This document shows, one piece after another, positions 1 through 8,907 of a stretch of 64,000 nt of DNA. The notes below the pieces were generated by a model. That model saw only the letters and a program-made list of their open reading frames with translations, was not told where the DNA came from and searched no databases. This DNA is from Polyangiaceae bacterium. GTDB taxonomy: Bacteria > Myxococcota_A > Polyangia > Polyangiales > Polyangiaceae. The stretch lies in the NCBI GenBank assembly GCA_013361525.1, contig JABFXY010000006.1, positions 124,001 through 188,000 on the forward strand, in the 5' to 3' direction. Every line of letters begins with the position of its first letter. Within the stretch, counting starts at the first letter, position 1. The translations under genes and the position numbers were made by a program.

Positions 1-248
1 AGTTGCCCAAGATCGACGGCCTGGAGGTGCTCCGCCGCATTCGAGCCGACGAGCGCACCAAGTTTCTGCCCGTCGTGGTCCTCACTGCGTCCAAAGAGGA
101 AGAGGACATCGTGCAGAGCTACTCGCTCGGCGCGAATGCGTACGTACGCAAACCCGTCGATTTCGGCGAGTTCGCCGAGGCTGCGCGGACCTTGGGCGTG
201 TTTTGGCTGATGCTGAACGAACCGCCTCCCCCACGAGGCACGAGATGA
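1..248 (+). CDS. Response regulator receiver protein, C-terminal part (cut by window start)
   Basis: Only the last 81 or so residues are in the window; the phosphoacceptor Asp lies upstream of base 1. What remains matches the second half of a stand-alone receiver domain of the cyanobacterial Rcp1 type: a conserved VVVLTAS strand with the switch Thr/Ser, the [10 protein letters not shown] segment with the conserved Lys, and a typical tail ending in LNEPPPP. Such single-domain receivers usually sit beside hybrid or phytochrome-like kinases. Its stop overlaps the next start by 4 bases (ATGA at 245-248), so it is probably co-translated with the hybrid kinase that follows and is a likely partner of it. 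Confidence 0.85.
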   Translation, partial: LPKIDGLEVLRRIRADERTKFLPVVVLTASKEEEDIVQSYSLGANAYVRKPVDFGEFAEAARTLGVFWLMLNEPPPPRGTR

Positions 249-2638
249 CGTCAGCCCTGCGAATCCTTCTCGTCGAGGACTCCGTCACCGATGCGAAGCT
301 CGTCCTTCAGGAGCTCCGACGCACGGGCCGCCCGATCGAGTCGGAGCGCGTGGAGACGGCGGAGGCGATGAACCGCGCGTTGGATCGCGGTCATTGGGAC
401 CTCGTCATTTCGGATTGGTCGATGCCTCAGTTCTCCGCGGAGAGCGCGCTCGATGTCATGTCCGAGCGAAGGCTCGACCTCCCCTTCATCATCGTCTCCG
501 GCACGATCGGTGAGGACACGGCTGTCGCAGCGATGCGCGCCGGTGCGCACGACTACGTGCTCAAAGACAAGCTCGGCAGGCTGATACCGGCAGTCGAGCG
601 AGAGCTTCGCGAGTTCGCGGAGCGAGAGCGCCATCGCCACAACGAGGCACGGCGTATCGCGATGTTCGAGAGCGCCCTCGATGCCATCGTCGGCATGGAC
701 CACGCAGGGCGAATCACCGAGTTCAACCCTGCCGCGGAAAAGACGTTCGGCTACGGCCGCGAGGAGGTCGTGGGGCGCGAGCTCGCGGACGTCCTGATTC
801 CGCTCGGGCAGCGCGAAAAACATCGCGCCGGGATTGCCCGCTTCATGGGTGGCGGCGGCGGTACGGTCATCGGAAAGCGCATCGAGGTGACGGCGCTGCG
901 CCGCGACGGCACCGAGTTCCCGGCGGAGCTGTCGGTGACGCGGGTCGGCACCGAGACCCCGCCCGAGTTCATGGGCTTCATTCGGGACATCTCGGATCGA
1001 AAGCGCGCGGAGCTGGCTTTGCGCGAGAGCGAGGAGCGATTCACGCGTTTGTGCGACGCCGGCATCATCGGCATCACCGTCGTCGATTACAGCGGCAAGA
1101 CCCACGTCGCGAACGACGCCTTCTTGTCGATGCTCGGCTACTCGCGCGAGGAGCTCCTCGGTGGGGCCGTTCGCTGGTCCGACATCACGCCGCCCGAATG
1201 GCGGGCCCGCGACGGCGAGGCCTTCGAGCAACTACGAGCCTCTGGCGTGGCCAATCCCTGGGAGAAAGAATTCGTTCGCAAGGACGGCTCACGGGTACCG
1301 GTCCTCATCGGCATGGCGCTGGTGTCGAATCCGACCTCGATCTGCTTCGTCGTGGACCAGAGCGAGCGACGGCGAGACCAAGAGGAGAAGGTTCTCCTCC
1401 GGTATGAAGCAACGCTCGAAAAGAGCAGCCGCATGACGGCGGAGCGCGCATTGCGAACCAGCGAAGAGCAGCTGCGCCACGTCCAGAAGATGGACGCGGT
1501 CGGCCGGCTCGCGGGGGGGGTCGCGCACGACTTCAATAACCTCCTATCGGTCATTCTCAGCTACGGCGAAATGATGCTGACGGATCTCCGCTCCGGCGAC
1601 CCCATGCGCGGCGACGTCGAAGAGATCCGCAAAGCCGCGGCCCGCGGCGCTTCGCTGACACATCAATTGCTCCTCTTCAGCCGCCAGAAGGTCGCAGAGG
1701 CACGCGTCCTCGATCTGAACGAGGTGCTTTCCCAGATGGACCGAATGCTCCAACGGATTCTGGGTGAGGACATCGAGCTCGTCCTGGTACCGGCGAAGTC
1801 GGTCGGACGCGTCAGCGCGGACCCGACGCACATCGAGCAGGTGGTGATGAACCTCGTGGTGAACGCGAGGGATGCGATGCCGAGGGGTGGCAAGCTGACG
1901 ATCGAGACGTCGAACGTCGATCTCGACGAGCACTATGCCCAGCACCACTTCCCCGTAAAGCCGGGCCCACACGTCATGATGGCCGTCAGCGATACAGGCG
2001 TCGGGATGGATAAGACGACGCAAATGCGAATCTTCGAGCCCTTTTTTACGACGAAAGGCGTCGGCAAAGGGACGGGCCTCGGTCTGTCGACCGTCTTCGG
2101 CATCATTCAGCAGAGCGGCGGCAACATTTGGGTCTACAGCGAGCCGGGCAAAGGAACCACCTTCAAGATCTACCTGCCGCGGGTGGAGGCGGATGTCGAC
2201 ATACCACAGCCGGTCGCGCCGCCGGCGACGTCGCGCGGGACGGAGACCCTCCTCGTCGTTGAGGACGAAGAGCAAGTCCGAGCCATCGTCCTGAATGCAC
2301 TTCGAAGGCACGGATACCACGTGATCGCCGCTCGGAATGCGGGGGAGGCACTTCTCATCTGCGAGACCCACGCGGACCCGATCGATCTGTTGCTGACCGA
2401 CGTCGTCATGCCCGAAATGAGCGGTCCGGACCTCGCGCGCCGCCTGGTCGTGACCCGCCCGGGGATGAAGGTCGTTTGTATGTCCGGATATACCGACGAC
2501 AGCATCGTTCGACACGGTGTCCTCGAGTCCGGCATGGCCTTCATTCAAAAACCCATTACCCCATCCCTGCTCACCAAGAAGATCCGTGAAGTCTTGGATC
2601 AACCCGGCACGACCTCTCCGAAAGAAGGAACGAAATGA
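245..2638 (+). CDS. Hybrid sensor histidine kinase REC-PAS-PAS-HisKA-HATPase-REC
   Basis: A 797-residue cytoplasmic hybrid kinase with no membrane segment. Domains in order: receiver 1 (about 5-120, phosphoacceptor Asp57 in LVISDWSMP, Lys in YVLKDK), PAS (about 130-240), PAS (about 250-370), HisKA with the phosphoacceptor in [11 protein letters not shown] (His418), HATPase with N box [11 protein letters not shown] and G boxes DTGVGMD and GTGLGLS, then a C-terminal receiver ([13 protein letters not shown], Lys in FIQKP). All catalytic residues are present. An in-frame ATG 42 bases upstream exists, but ATG 245 is chosen because it forms the ATGA overlap with the preceding receiver and begins right at the domain. 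It also overlaps the REC-EAL gene by 4 bases, so phosphotransfer probably feeds that protein. The signal sensed is unknown. Confidence 0.92.
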   Translation: MTSALRILLVEDSVTDAKLVLQELRRTGRPIESERVETAEAMNRALDRGHWDLVISDWSMPQFSAESALDVMSERRLDLPFIIVSGTIGEDTAVAAMRAGAHDYVLKDKLGRLIPAVERELREFAERERHRHNEARRIAMFESALDAIVGMDHAGRITEFNPAAEKTFGYGREEVVGRELADVLIPLGQREKHRAGIARFMGGGGGTVIGKRIEVTALRRDGTEFPAELSVTRVGTETPPEFMGFIRDISDRKRAELALRESEERFTRLCDAGIIGITVVDYSGKTHVANDAFLSMLGYSREELLGGAVRWSDITPPEWRARDGEAFEQLRASGVANPWEKEFVRKDGSRVPVLIGMALVSNPTSICFVVDQSERRRDQEEKVLLRYEATLEKSSRMTAERALRTSEEQLRHVQKMDAVGRLAGGVAHDFNNLLSVILSYGEMMLTDLRSGDPMRGDVEEIRKAAARGASLTHQLLLFSRQKVAEARVLDLNEVLSQMDRMLQRILGEDIELVLVPAKSVGRVSADPTHIEQVVMNLVVNARDAMPRGGKLTIETSNVDLDEHYAQHHFPVKPGPHVMMAVSDTGVGMDKTTQMRIFEPFFTTKGVGKGTGLGLSTVFGIIQQSGGNIWVYSEPGKGTTFKIYLPRVEADVDIPQPVAPPATSRGTETLLVVEDEEQVRAIVLNALRRHGYHVIAARNAGEALLICETHADPIDLLLTDVVMPEMSGPDLARRLVVTRPGMKVVCMSGYTDDSIVRHGVLESGMAFIQKPITPSLLTKKIREVLDQPGTTSPKEGTK

Positions 2639-3798
2639 ACACTGAGCCGAGCAACGCTCCGCGTGCACTCGTCGTGGACGACGACGACGCGCTCCTCCGC
2701 ATCCACGCGCGCGCTCTCTCGCGGGAAGGGTATCAGGTCGAGACGGCGCCGAACGGCGACGCGGCGGAGCAAGCGCTGAAGCGCTCGCCCTTCGACGTCA
2801 TCCTGAGCGACATCGACATGCCGGGGATGAATGGGATCACCCTGCTCGAGCGCGTGCGGTCGTATGACCTCGACGTGCCGGTCGTGCTCATCACCGGTTT
2901 GCCGTCGGTCGAGACCGCGATGAAAGCGATGGAGCACGGAGCGCTCCGATACATGACGAAGCCGGTCGAGCTGCAGGCGCTCGTCAAGGTCGCGAACGAT
3001 GCCGTTCGTCTTCACCAAATCGCGAAGGCGAAGCGGCGAGCTCTCGATCTCGCGGGCGGCGTGGAACGGCTGGTGGGCGATCACGCGGGGCTCGTTGCGA
3101 GCTTCGGCCGCGCGCTCGACTCCCTCCATATCGCGTTTCAGCCGATCGTCTCTTGGTCGAACAAGAGCGTCTTCGCATACGAGGCGCTGATGCGCTCGCG
3201 CGAGCCGAGCCTGCCCCACCCGGGAGCGGTGCTCGATGCCGCGGAGCGCCTCGACCGATTGCACGAGCTCGGTCGGAAGGTCCGGACGCTCGCCGTCGAG
3301 CCGCTCTCACAGGTGCCCGACGACGTCCTCTTGTTCCTCAATCTACACCCACATGATTTGCTGGACGGCGAGCTGTTGAACGCCGCGAGCTCTGTCACCA
3401 ATGTCGCAAAGCGAATCGTCCTCGAGGTGACGGAGCGTTCTTCGCTACAGGGTTTGCATGATTTGCAATCTCGCGTCGCCTCGCTCCGTGAGCTCGGGTA
3501 TCGCGTCGCCATCGACGACCTGGGGGCCGGATATGCGGGGCTCGCGAGCTTCGCCCTCCTCGAGCCCCAAGTCGTGAAGCTCGACATGGCGCTCGTCCGC
3601 AACGTCGATCGCGAGCCGCAAAAGCAGACTCTCGTTCGGACGATGATCGCCATGTGCAAGGAGCTGGGCATTTGGGTCGTCGCGGAGGGCGTCGAAACGG
3701 CCGCGGAAAGGGACGAGCTAATTCGAGCGGGATGCGACCTTATGCAGGGCTACTTCTTCGCCAAGCCGGGCCCAGCCTTCCCGACGCCGAACCTCTGA
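2635..3798 (+). CDS. Response regulator with REC and EAL (c-di-GMP phosphodiesterase) domains
   Basis: A 387-residue protein with an N-terminal receiver (acidic VVDDDD, phosphoacceptor Asp59 in ILSDIDMPG, Lys in YMTKPVE) and a C-terminal EAL domain (about 165-380). The EAL domain keeps the residues expected for c-di-GMP hydrolysis: YEALMR, the Asn of LNLHP, the Glu of LEVTER, the Asp pair of IDDLGAGYAG, the Lys of VKLDM, the Glu of AEGVET and the Gln of QGYFFAKP, so it should be active. It starts inside the hybrid kinase stop (ATGA) and is therefore the likely output of that kinase. Its 3' end overlaps the convergent kinase/PilZ gene by 81 bases. Confidence 0.9.
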   Translation: MNTEPSNAPRALVVDDDDALLRIHARALSREGYQVETAPNGDAAEQALKRSPFDVILSDIDMPGMNGITLLERVRSYDLDVPVVLITGLPSVETAMKAMEHGALRYMTKPVELQALVKVANDAVRLHQIAKAKRRALDLAGGVERLVGDHAGLVASFGRALDSLHIAFQPIVSWSNKSVFAYEALMRSREPSLPHPGAVLDAAERLDRLHELGRKVRTLAVEPLSQVPDDVLLFLNLHPHDLLDGELLNAASSVTNVAKRIVLEVTERSSLQGLHDLQSRVASLRELGYRVAIDDLGAGYAGLASFALLEPQVVKLDMALVRNVDREPQKQTLVRTMIAMCKELGIWVVAEGVETAAERDELIRAGCDLMQGYFFAKPGPAFPTPNL

Positions 3799-5094
3799 GG
3801 CCTTGTCCTGTTGGGGATCGCCCTGCCCCGGGCGATCTTCGGTACGCGACACACCGAAGTGCTTCACGTAGGTCGCGATCGACTCACGGATATCCTGCGC
3901 GAGCTCGGAGAACTCGATGCCGAGCGCGCAGCGGCGCCCGCCCTTGATCCACCGAACGACGCCCGACGCCGTGACGACTCGGCCGGTCGTCGGTAGCGCG
4001 AAGCGCACCATCACCGTCTCGGAGGCGCCCTCGTTCGGGACCGCGGCGTCGCCGGCTCGCGGGACCACCAGCAAGAGGCCTCCCTCGCTGATGTCCTCAC
4101 TGCGGGCGTCGATGTGCGTGCCGTCGGCGCGAACGAGGCGGACCGGCGTGATGAACGGGGCGCGCTGGTGGCGCCGGCGGGAGACGACCGGGGCGCTCGT
4201 CATGAGCTGCATCGACGCCCCCGGATCCTGGCTGGTGAGCGCGGAACGAGCGTCACCGAGGAGCGCCTTCAGAAATTCGCCCATCGTGGCAAATCGGTCT
4301 TCGACCGCGGGCATCATGGCAATCGCGATCGCGTCTGCCACGAGGGGGTCGATCCCCGGAACCACCTTGCGCAAGTCCAACATGGTCGACGGCCCGGCGA
4401 GGCGCGACGACAGGGACGGCGCATTGCCGGTGAGGCATTCGTAGAGGACCGTAGCGAGCGCGTATTGGTCACTCCGCGGATCGACCGTCTCCACCTGAGT
4501 CAACTGCTCGGGGGCGACGTAGTCGAGCGTTCCCAACAGGTCCCCCGCTTTGGTGAGTCGGGCGGCGGCGTCGCCGCCGAAGGTGCTGCCGGCTTTTCCT
4601 GCAATGCCGTAATCGATGACTTTGATTTCCTCGACACCGGAGCGGCCGCGCGCGACGAAGATGTTGCTCGGCTTGATATCTCGGTGGACGACGCCCTCGG
4701 CGTGTGAGGCGATGAGCGCCTCGCCGACTCTGCGCGCGACCTGCAGCGCCTCCTCGAGGCGCAATGTGCGACGCGAGGCGAGGATGCCGTCGAGGGTCCT
4801 ACCGTCGAGCATCTCCATGACGAGAAACGGGCCGTAGAGCGGGTCGATGCCGGCGTCGTGAATCTCGACGATGTTGCGATGGCGAAGGAAACCGACCGCC
4901 TTCGTCTCCTGGATCAGGCGCTTGCGCGCGAGCTGGACGTTCTGCGAGTCGCTCGGCACGCACTTGACCGCGACCACGCGGCCCGTCGCCCGGTGGCGTC
5001 CCTCGTAGACGACCCCCATCCCTCCCCTCGCGATCTCGCGCAATAGGTCATAACGCTCGCCAACCTGTCCAATCGTCCTCATGGTCTCGCTCAC
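3718..5094 (-). CDS. Ser/Thr protein kinase fused to a PilZ c-di-GMP-binding domain
   Basis: A 458-residue soluble protein. The kinase domain spans about 15-280: Gly loop ARGGMGVVYEG, Lys44 in VAVKC, HRDIKPSN with the catalytic Asp at 139, a DYG (161-163) in place of DFG, and APEQL. A PilZ domain follows at about 303-415 with both c-di-GMP-binding motifs: RRHQR (307-311) and the D-x-S-x-x-G of DISEGG (334-339). This implies kinase activity controlled by c-di-GMP, which fits the EAL and GGDEF genes on either side. I chose GTG 5094 because GGGAGGGAG lies 5-7 bases upstream; the in-frame ATG at 5082 is too far from that site. There is no transmembrane segment, unlike most PknB-type kinases. Confidence 0.88.
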   Translation of the reverse strand: MSETMRTIGQVGERYDLLREIARGGMGVVYEGRHRATGRVVAVKCVPSDSQNVQLARKRLIQETKAVGFLRHRNIVEIHDAGIDPLYGPFLVMEMLDGRTLDGILASRRTLRLEEALQVARRVGEALIASHAEGVVHRDIKPSNIFVARGRSGVEEIKVIDYGIAGKAGSTFGGDAAARLTKAGDLLGTLDYVAPEQLTQVETVDPRSDQYALATVLYECLTGNAPSLSSRLAGPSTMLDLRKVVPGIDPLVADAIAIAMMPAVEDRFATMGEFLKALLGDARSALTSQDPGASMQLMTSAPVVSRRRHQRAPFITPVRLVRADGTHIDARSEDISEGGLLLVVPRAGDAAVPNEGASETVMVRFALPTTGRVVTASGVVRWIKGGRRCALGIEFSELAQDIRESIATYVKHFGVSRTEDRPGQGDPQQDKASEVRRREGWARLGEEVALHKVASRSN

Positions 5095-5096
5095 GA

Positions 5097-5105
5097 CTCC
5101 CTCCC
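5097..5105 (-). promoter_or_regulatory. Ribosome binding site deciding the GTG start of the kinase-PilZ gene
   Basis: On the minus strand GGGAGGGAG lies just before GTG 5094. It is the only good Shine-Dalgarno match near the N-terminus of the kinase domain, and it sits about 17 bases from the alternative ATG at 5082. Confidence 0.55.
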
Positions 5106-5482
5106 GTTCTTGGTTGTCGAAACTGCCTCGCTGCATGCGTCTACAATCGGCTCGCGGCGCAAAACGGTAGGGACCGCGTTCGTCACGAGAATCGTCCAGC
5201 CTCGTCCTGAGAATGCGGATCGCACCGCTCCGACCTTTAGTTGCTATCTCTCGATCCGGGTCGTGCGCGGGACCGGCGGCGCAACGTCCGCGGGGCCGGC
5301 GCACGAACTGCGCACGTCCGAGCACCCGGGCCCGGGGAGCCGCATGGCGGCGGGTGGCGTTGCGATTGCTGCGATCGCGGCCCATGGAGACGCGAGCTCG
5401 CGACCCGCTTCGCAACGATCGGGCCCGCTCGGCGCCCGGGCCCGAAAGGCGACCATGAAGGTGCCGTCGGGAGACGGCGCCC
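5106..5482. other. Intergenic region without a supported gene
   Basis: About 380 bases between the kinase-PilZ gene start and the octamer repeat at the 3' end of the Sel1-like gene. It should hold the kinase promoter, but I recognise no clear promoter, RNA or operator. A short GCCGTC/GACGGC hairpin (5463-5478) lies just beyond the Sel1-like gene; it has no T-run. Confidence 0.5.
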
Positions 5483-5522
5483 CTCAGCGTCTCAGCGGCT
5501 CAGCGGCTCAGCGGCTCAGCGT
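5483..5522. repeat. Octamer tandem repeat (CTCAGCGG/T x5) over the Sel1-like stop codon
   Basis: Five back-to-back copies of an 8-base unit: CTCAGCGT, three CTCAGCGG and CTCAGCGT. Read on the minus strand each unit carries TGA. Because 8 is not a multiple of 3, the array places a stop in all three frames. The annotated stop (5516-5518) is the first of these. Confidence 0.85.
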
Positions 5523-6205
5523 CGCGCGACGCGCGGCTTGTTGCCGCCGATTCGCATGCAGCTCGGCTCGTGGCCTTCGACACACGCCTGTACGTAGAGC
5601 GCGACCGACTGGCCCGACCGATCTCGCTCGGCCAGCTCGAAGCACGACAATGCGTCGCCGCCGGAGCAGCCCTTCGAGAGCGTCGACGAAACGAGCTCGG
5701 GCGATGCGGACGGGTCCTTTGCCATCATGCGGGCGAGCTCGCCGCACCCGCTCGGCTCACCGGCGTCGCACGCCGCCGTGAAGAGCGAGCGCGCAGATGC
5801 CATATCGGCACCGTTCGACGGATCGAGCGCGAGGCGGCCGAGGTTCACACAGCCTCGTTGATTGCCATCCTTGCACGCGCGGCTGTAGAGGTTCCGCGCG
5901 GCCGTGAAGCTCTTCGGCCCTGCGACGCCCATTTCCTTGACGACACCGAGCGCACTGCAGGCGCCGGCATCGTGGGCCCGGCAACCCAGCTCGAGCTCGG
6001 CGACCACCTGCTCGGCGGCCTCGGGGTTGGGGTTTCGTCGCAGGGAGTTTTCGACGCAGGCTTGCGCGTCGTAGCCGTTGCTCCGGTCGAACATCGAGGC
6101 GCCACAGCCGGATGCACCCGCGAGCACGCCGATCACGACGGCGAAAGAGCCCGCGCCCCGAACGGTCGATCCAAACGAAACCCAGCCTGCGTCCGCGATC
6201 TTCAT
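5516..6205 (-). CDS. Sel1-like repeat lipoprotein
   Basis: A 229-residue protein with a hydrophobic signal region ending in a lipobox-like LAGASGC (Cys about 34), so probably a lipoprotein exported to the envelope. The mature part has about four to five degenerate Sel1/TPR-like helical repeats, each with a paired-Cys pattern (for example ACSALGVVKEMG, GCVNLGRLAL, GCGELARMM, SCFELAERD). This resembles the Cys-stapled Sel1-like repeats of the Helicobacter Hcp family. Such repeats act as protein-binding scaffolds; no partner can be named. It is downstream of and codirectional with the GGDEF gene, 61 bases apart, so the two may be cotranscribed. Confidence 0.75.
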   Translation of the reverse strand: MKIADAGWVSFGSTVRGAGSFAVVIGVLAGASGCGASMFDRSNGYDAQACVENSLRRNPNPEAAEQVVAELELGCRAHDAGACSALGVVKEMGVAGPKSFTAARNLYSRACKDGNQRGCVNLGRLALDPSNGADMASARSLFTAACDAGEPSGCGELARMMAKDPSASPELVSSTLSKGCSGGDALSCFELAERDRSGQSVALYVQACVEGHEPSCMRIGGNKPRVARR

Positions 6206-6266
6206 GAAGTCTTCTGCGATCCTCCGCGGACGTGGACGGATCGGTTCGTGACCGGCTTAAGCCTCT

Positions 6267-7217
6267 CTACGACGCTGCGGCCTCGAAGGGACGCGCCGTC
6301 GCGACGCGATCCTTTCCGGCGCGCTTTGCATCGTAGAGCGCTCGGTCGGCCGCCTCGATGAGGTCGTCCGGTGTGCGGATGGCGTCGTCTTCGGTCGACG
6401 CGGTGCCGACCGACAGCGAGATCTCGCCCGGAGGGCCCCATGCCTTTCGCTCGGCGTGGAGCCGCTCCCGAATGCGTTCGAGGACGACTTTGCTTTTGTC
6501 GAGCGGGGTGTGGGGCAGGAGCAGGGCGAACTCGTCTCCGCCGAGCCTCGCAGCGAGATCCACCTCGCGGATGTTTCCTCGCACCAGATCGGCGACGCGC
6601 CGGAGTGTCTCGTCGCCTGCCCCGTGGCCATACCGGTCATTGACCTGTTTGAAGTAGTCGACGTCGATGAGGGCGCAGGAGACCGGGTAGCCGTACCTTT
6701 TGGCGGCCGCCCACTCACGCCGGAGCACGTCGGAGAAGCGGCGCCGATTCACGAGGTTGGTGACGACGTCCGTCATCGCGAGGTGCTCGGTCTTCGTCAA
6801 CATCCCTTCCAGCTCGGCGTTGCGCTTGCGCAAGTCTTGTCGATCCGCGCGATTGCGCATCGCTGCATAGATACGAGCCTCGAGCTCGTCGTCGTCGTAC
6901 GGCTTCGGCAGGTAGTCGTCTGCGCCGACGTGCAACCCCTCGACACGCTCTCTCACCTGGCCTTTGACGGTCAGCATGATGATCGCCATGTCGCGGGTGG
7001 TATCGGTCAGCCGCAGCCACCGACACACGCTGTAGCCGTCGAGATCGTCGAGGACGACGTCGAGAATGACGACGTCGGGGCGTTCGGCCTTGATGACTCG
7101 GAGCGCGTCGAACCCACCGGTGGCTTCGATGACGGAATACCCACGGCTCCCCAGCAAACCGACCAGATGGGCCCGTTGCTGGGTCGAATCCTCCACGACG
7201 AGCACTTTGGCTTTCAC
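6267..7217 (-). CDS. Response regulator diguanylate cyclase (REC-GGDEF)
   Basis: A PleD/WspR-like two-domain cyclase of 316 residues. The receiver has VVEDS, Asp53 in VVILDVVLDD and Lys in YLPKPYDD. The GGDEF domain (about 145-310) has an intact GGDEF (226-230) and the inhibitory I-site R-E-V-D (217-220) exactly five residues before it, so it should make c-di-GMP and be subject to product inhibition. Substrate-site residues FKQVNDRYGH are also present. I prefer GTG 7217 because the receiver begins immediately (VKAKVLVVED). An in-frame ATG at 7283 would add 22 residues with no domain match. It forms a c-di-GMP set with the EAL and PilZ-kinase genes nearby. Confidence 0.88.
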   Translation of the reverse strand: MKAKVLVVEDSTQQRAHLVGLLGSRGYSVIEATGGFDALRVIKAERPDVVILDVVLDDLDGYSVCRWLRLTDTTRDMAIIMLTVKGQVRERVEGLHVGADDYLPKPYDDDELEARIYAAMRNRADRQDLRKRNAELEGMLTKTEHLAMTDVVTNLVNRRRFSDVLRREWAAAKRYGYPVSCALIDVDYFKQVNDRYGHGAGDETLRRVADLVRGNIREVDLAARLGGDEFALLLPHTPLDKSKVVLERIRERLHAERKAWGPPGEISLSVGTASTEDDAIRTPDDLIEAADRALYDAKRAGKDRVATARPFEAAAS

Positions 7218-7562
7218 TGTGCCCCGTCGGGACGACACGTTGCCCGAGGGGCTTAACCCCCCAACGCCGTTTCGGGCGAGCAAGGGGGCCGGATCGAGCG
7301 GAACGCCGCGCTGGACGTGGGTCCAGCACGCCCCTGCCCCTCACGACCGTACCGCTGCAACGATGCAGCACTGGACGTCGGCCGAGCATTGTCGCGAGCC
7401 AGCACGTGCACCTCGGGCGATTGAGGCGATCGCGGCGGTCAACTGACACTCTCATCAGTTCGTCGTTCGTGTGGCGCTCATCGATGCCACGCCGGATTCA
7501 TCACGCCACGGTCGGAGGCGTGTACGCCGCGATGCGAAAACGGACTACGGACCATCAGGCGG

Positions 7563-7576
7563 GGCACGTGGTTTGC
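7563..7576 (+). promoter_or_regulatory. Possible sigma-54 (-24/-12) promoter
   Basis: GGCACGTGGTTTGC matches the -24/-12 consensus (GG, 10 bases, GC with a TTGC box) except for G instead of T just before GG. It lies about 160 bases upstream of the pseudo-kinase start. Weak single-site evidence: no enhancer-binding protein gene is in the window. Confidence 0.3.
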
Positions 7577-7726
7577 GGTGTAGGGTGCGCGCCGCGAACC
7601 GGGCCGTTGCCGGAATGGGGTAACGCGATCGGCCGCGACCAACGAGAACGAGATCGTATTCGAGCGCGATCATAATTTTCGCCTGATCGTGACGAGAGCG
7701 ATCGAGCAGCCCTTTCGGAAACCGAG

Positions 7727-7732
7727 AGGAGG
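7727..7732 (+). promoter_or_regulatory. Shine-Dalgarno AGGAGG setting the GTG start at 7738
   Basis: A strong AGGAGG five bases before GTG 7738 fixes the start of the hybrid pseudo-kinase gene; no competing ATG is close. Confidence 0.65.
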
Positions 7733-7737
7733 CTTCC

Positions 7738-8904
7738 GTGGTCATTGGAGAAACATTTCACGCCGCCGACCTGGCGCGCCCCCTGGTGCTGTTGGTCGGT
7801 ACCGATCCATCGACGCTCCGTCTCACAAGCGACGCGCTCGAAGCCCATTATCGTGTCGAGACCGCCTCTCGAACGAGCGAGGCCGTGACCAAGGCGTGTG
7901 TTTTACCTGTCGATCTCGTCGTCTGCGATATCGACGGGCCGGCGACCCGCGCGCTCGAGATCGTGCGATCGATCCGAGAGCAGACGGAGCTCGACGCGAC
8001 CCCCATCGTCCTCCTCGGCAACGAAGCGGACGTGGAGCTGCGCTCGGCGCTTCTGCGCCGAGGAGCGAACGATTACGTCGTCGAGCCTTATACGACCGAA
8101 GACTTGCAAATACGGATCGACAACCTGCTACGGACGAAGCAGATCTTCGAGACTTGCCTCTCCCTCGAGGCGGAGCTCGATACGCGGCGCGCGTCTCCCG
8201 AGGCCATCGCAAAGCAGCTCCACGAGGCGCACGAGCAGCTCGACGCCTTCACGTCCTCGGTCGCGAATGATTTTCGTACACCGCTTCGAGCGATTGACGA
8301 TTTTGCGGACAGCGTAGAAGACGAGCGTGGGGAAGCGCTCGACGAAGAGGCGCGACGTTGTTTCGACAGGGTGCGCATCGCGGCGGGACGCGTAACGGCG
8401 CTCATCGACGCGCTGGTCCAGCTCTCCCGCGTGGCGCACGCGCCGCTGAGCCTCGAGCGCGTCGACCTGACCGTCATCGCACGGACCGTGCACGAGCAGC
8501 TGGCCAGAAGCGATGCCTCTCGAAGCGTCGCTCTCGTCGTCCCCGACGGCCTCTGGGCTCAAGGAGACCGCCGGCTCGTCACGATGTTGATCGAGCAGCT
8601 GATCGGCAATGCCTGGAAGTTCACGGCCGGTCGCGACGATGCGCATATCGAGCTCGGCATCGAAGACGGACAAGACGACGTCTTTTATTACATAAAAGAC
8701 AACGGAGTAGGCTTCGACACGAAGGACGCAAACAAGCTATTTGCACCCTTCAAAACACTACATGGGTCGGAATATGGCGGCGTGGGCATCGGATTGGCGA
8801 TTGCGCATCGAATCGTGGCGCGCCACGGAGGTATGATTCGAGTCGACGGCGCGGAGGGCACAGGCGCGACGTTCCGCTTTTCGCTCGGGGCTTTCCTCGG
8901 GTAG
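7738..8904 (+). CDS. Hybrid REC-HisKA-HATPase protein lacking the phosphoacceptor His (pseudo-histidine kinase)
   Basis: A 388-residue soluble protein with receiver (about 15-130), dimerisation helices (about 165-235) and HATPase (about 260-388). The region FTSSVANDFRTPLRAIDDF aligns with the phytochrome-type H box F-x-x-x-V-S-H-D-L-R-x-P-L-R-A-I-D; the His position is Asn177 (AAT at 8266-8268). The receiver is also altered: Asp64 is kept, but the conserved Lys is Glu116 (YVVEPY) and the acidic pocket is reduced. The ATPase looks whole: N box IGNAWKFT, DNGVGFD, and GGVGIGLAIAHRI. So it should bind ATP but cannot autophosphorylate in the usual way; a scaffold, phosphatase or allosteric partner role is inferred. 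Confidence 0.88.
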   Translation: MVIGETFHAADLARPLVLLVGTDPSTLRLTSDALEAHYRVETASRTSEAVTKACVLPVDLVVCDIDGPATRALEIVRSIREQTELDATPIVLLGNEADVELRSALLRRGANDYVVEPYTTEDLQIRIDNLLRTKQIFETCLSLEAELDTRRASPEAIAKQLHEAHEQLDAFTSSVANDFRTPLRAIDDFADSVEDERGEALDEEARRCFDRVRIAAGRVTALIDALVQLSRVAHAPLSLERVDLTVIARTVHEQLARSDASRSVALVVPDGLWAQGDRRLVTMLIEQLIGNAWKFTAGRDDAHIELGIEDGQDDVFYYIKDNGVGFDTKDANKLFAPFKTLHGSEYGGVGIGLAIAHRIVARHGGMIRVDGAEGTGATFRFSLGAFLG

Positions 8905-8907
8905 CAC

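Larger units (their letters stand above)
7218..7737. other. Intergenic region between divergent signalling genes
   Basis: About 520 bases with no supported gene. It contains a small perfect inverted repeat GCTGCA-ACGA-TGCAGC (7354-7369) and a sigma-54-like element near 7563 (separate entry). It should carry promoters for both flanking genes. Confidence 0.5.

Noticed and set aside
5095..5482. tRNA or small RNA gene in the gap
   Set aside because: No T-loop GGTTCGA-type sequence, no cloverleaf pairing and no terminator.
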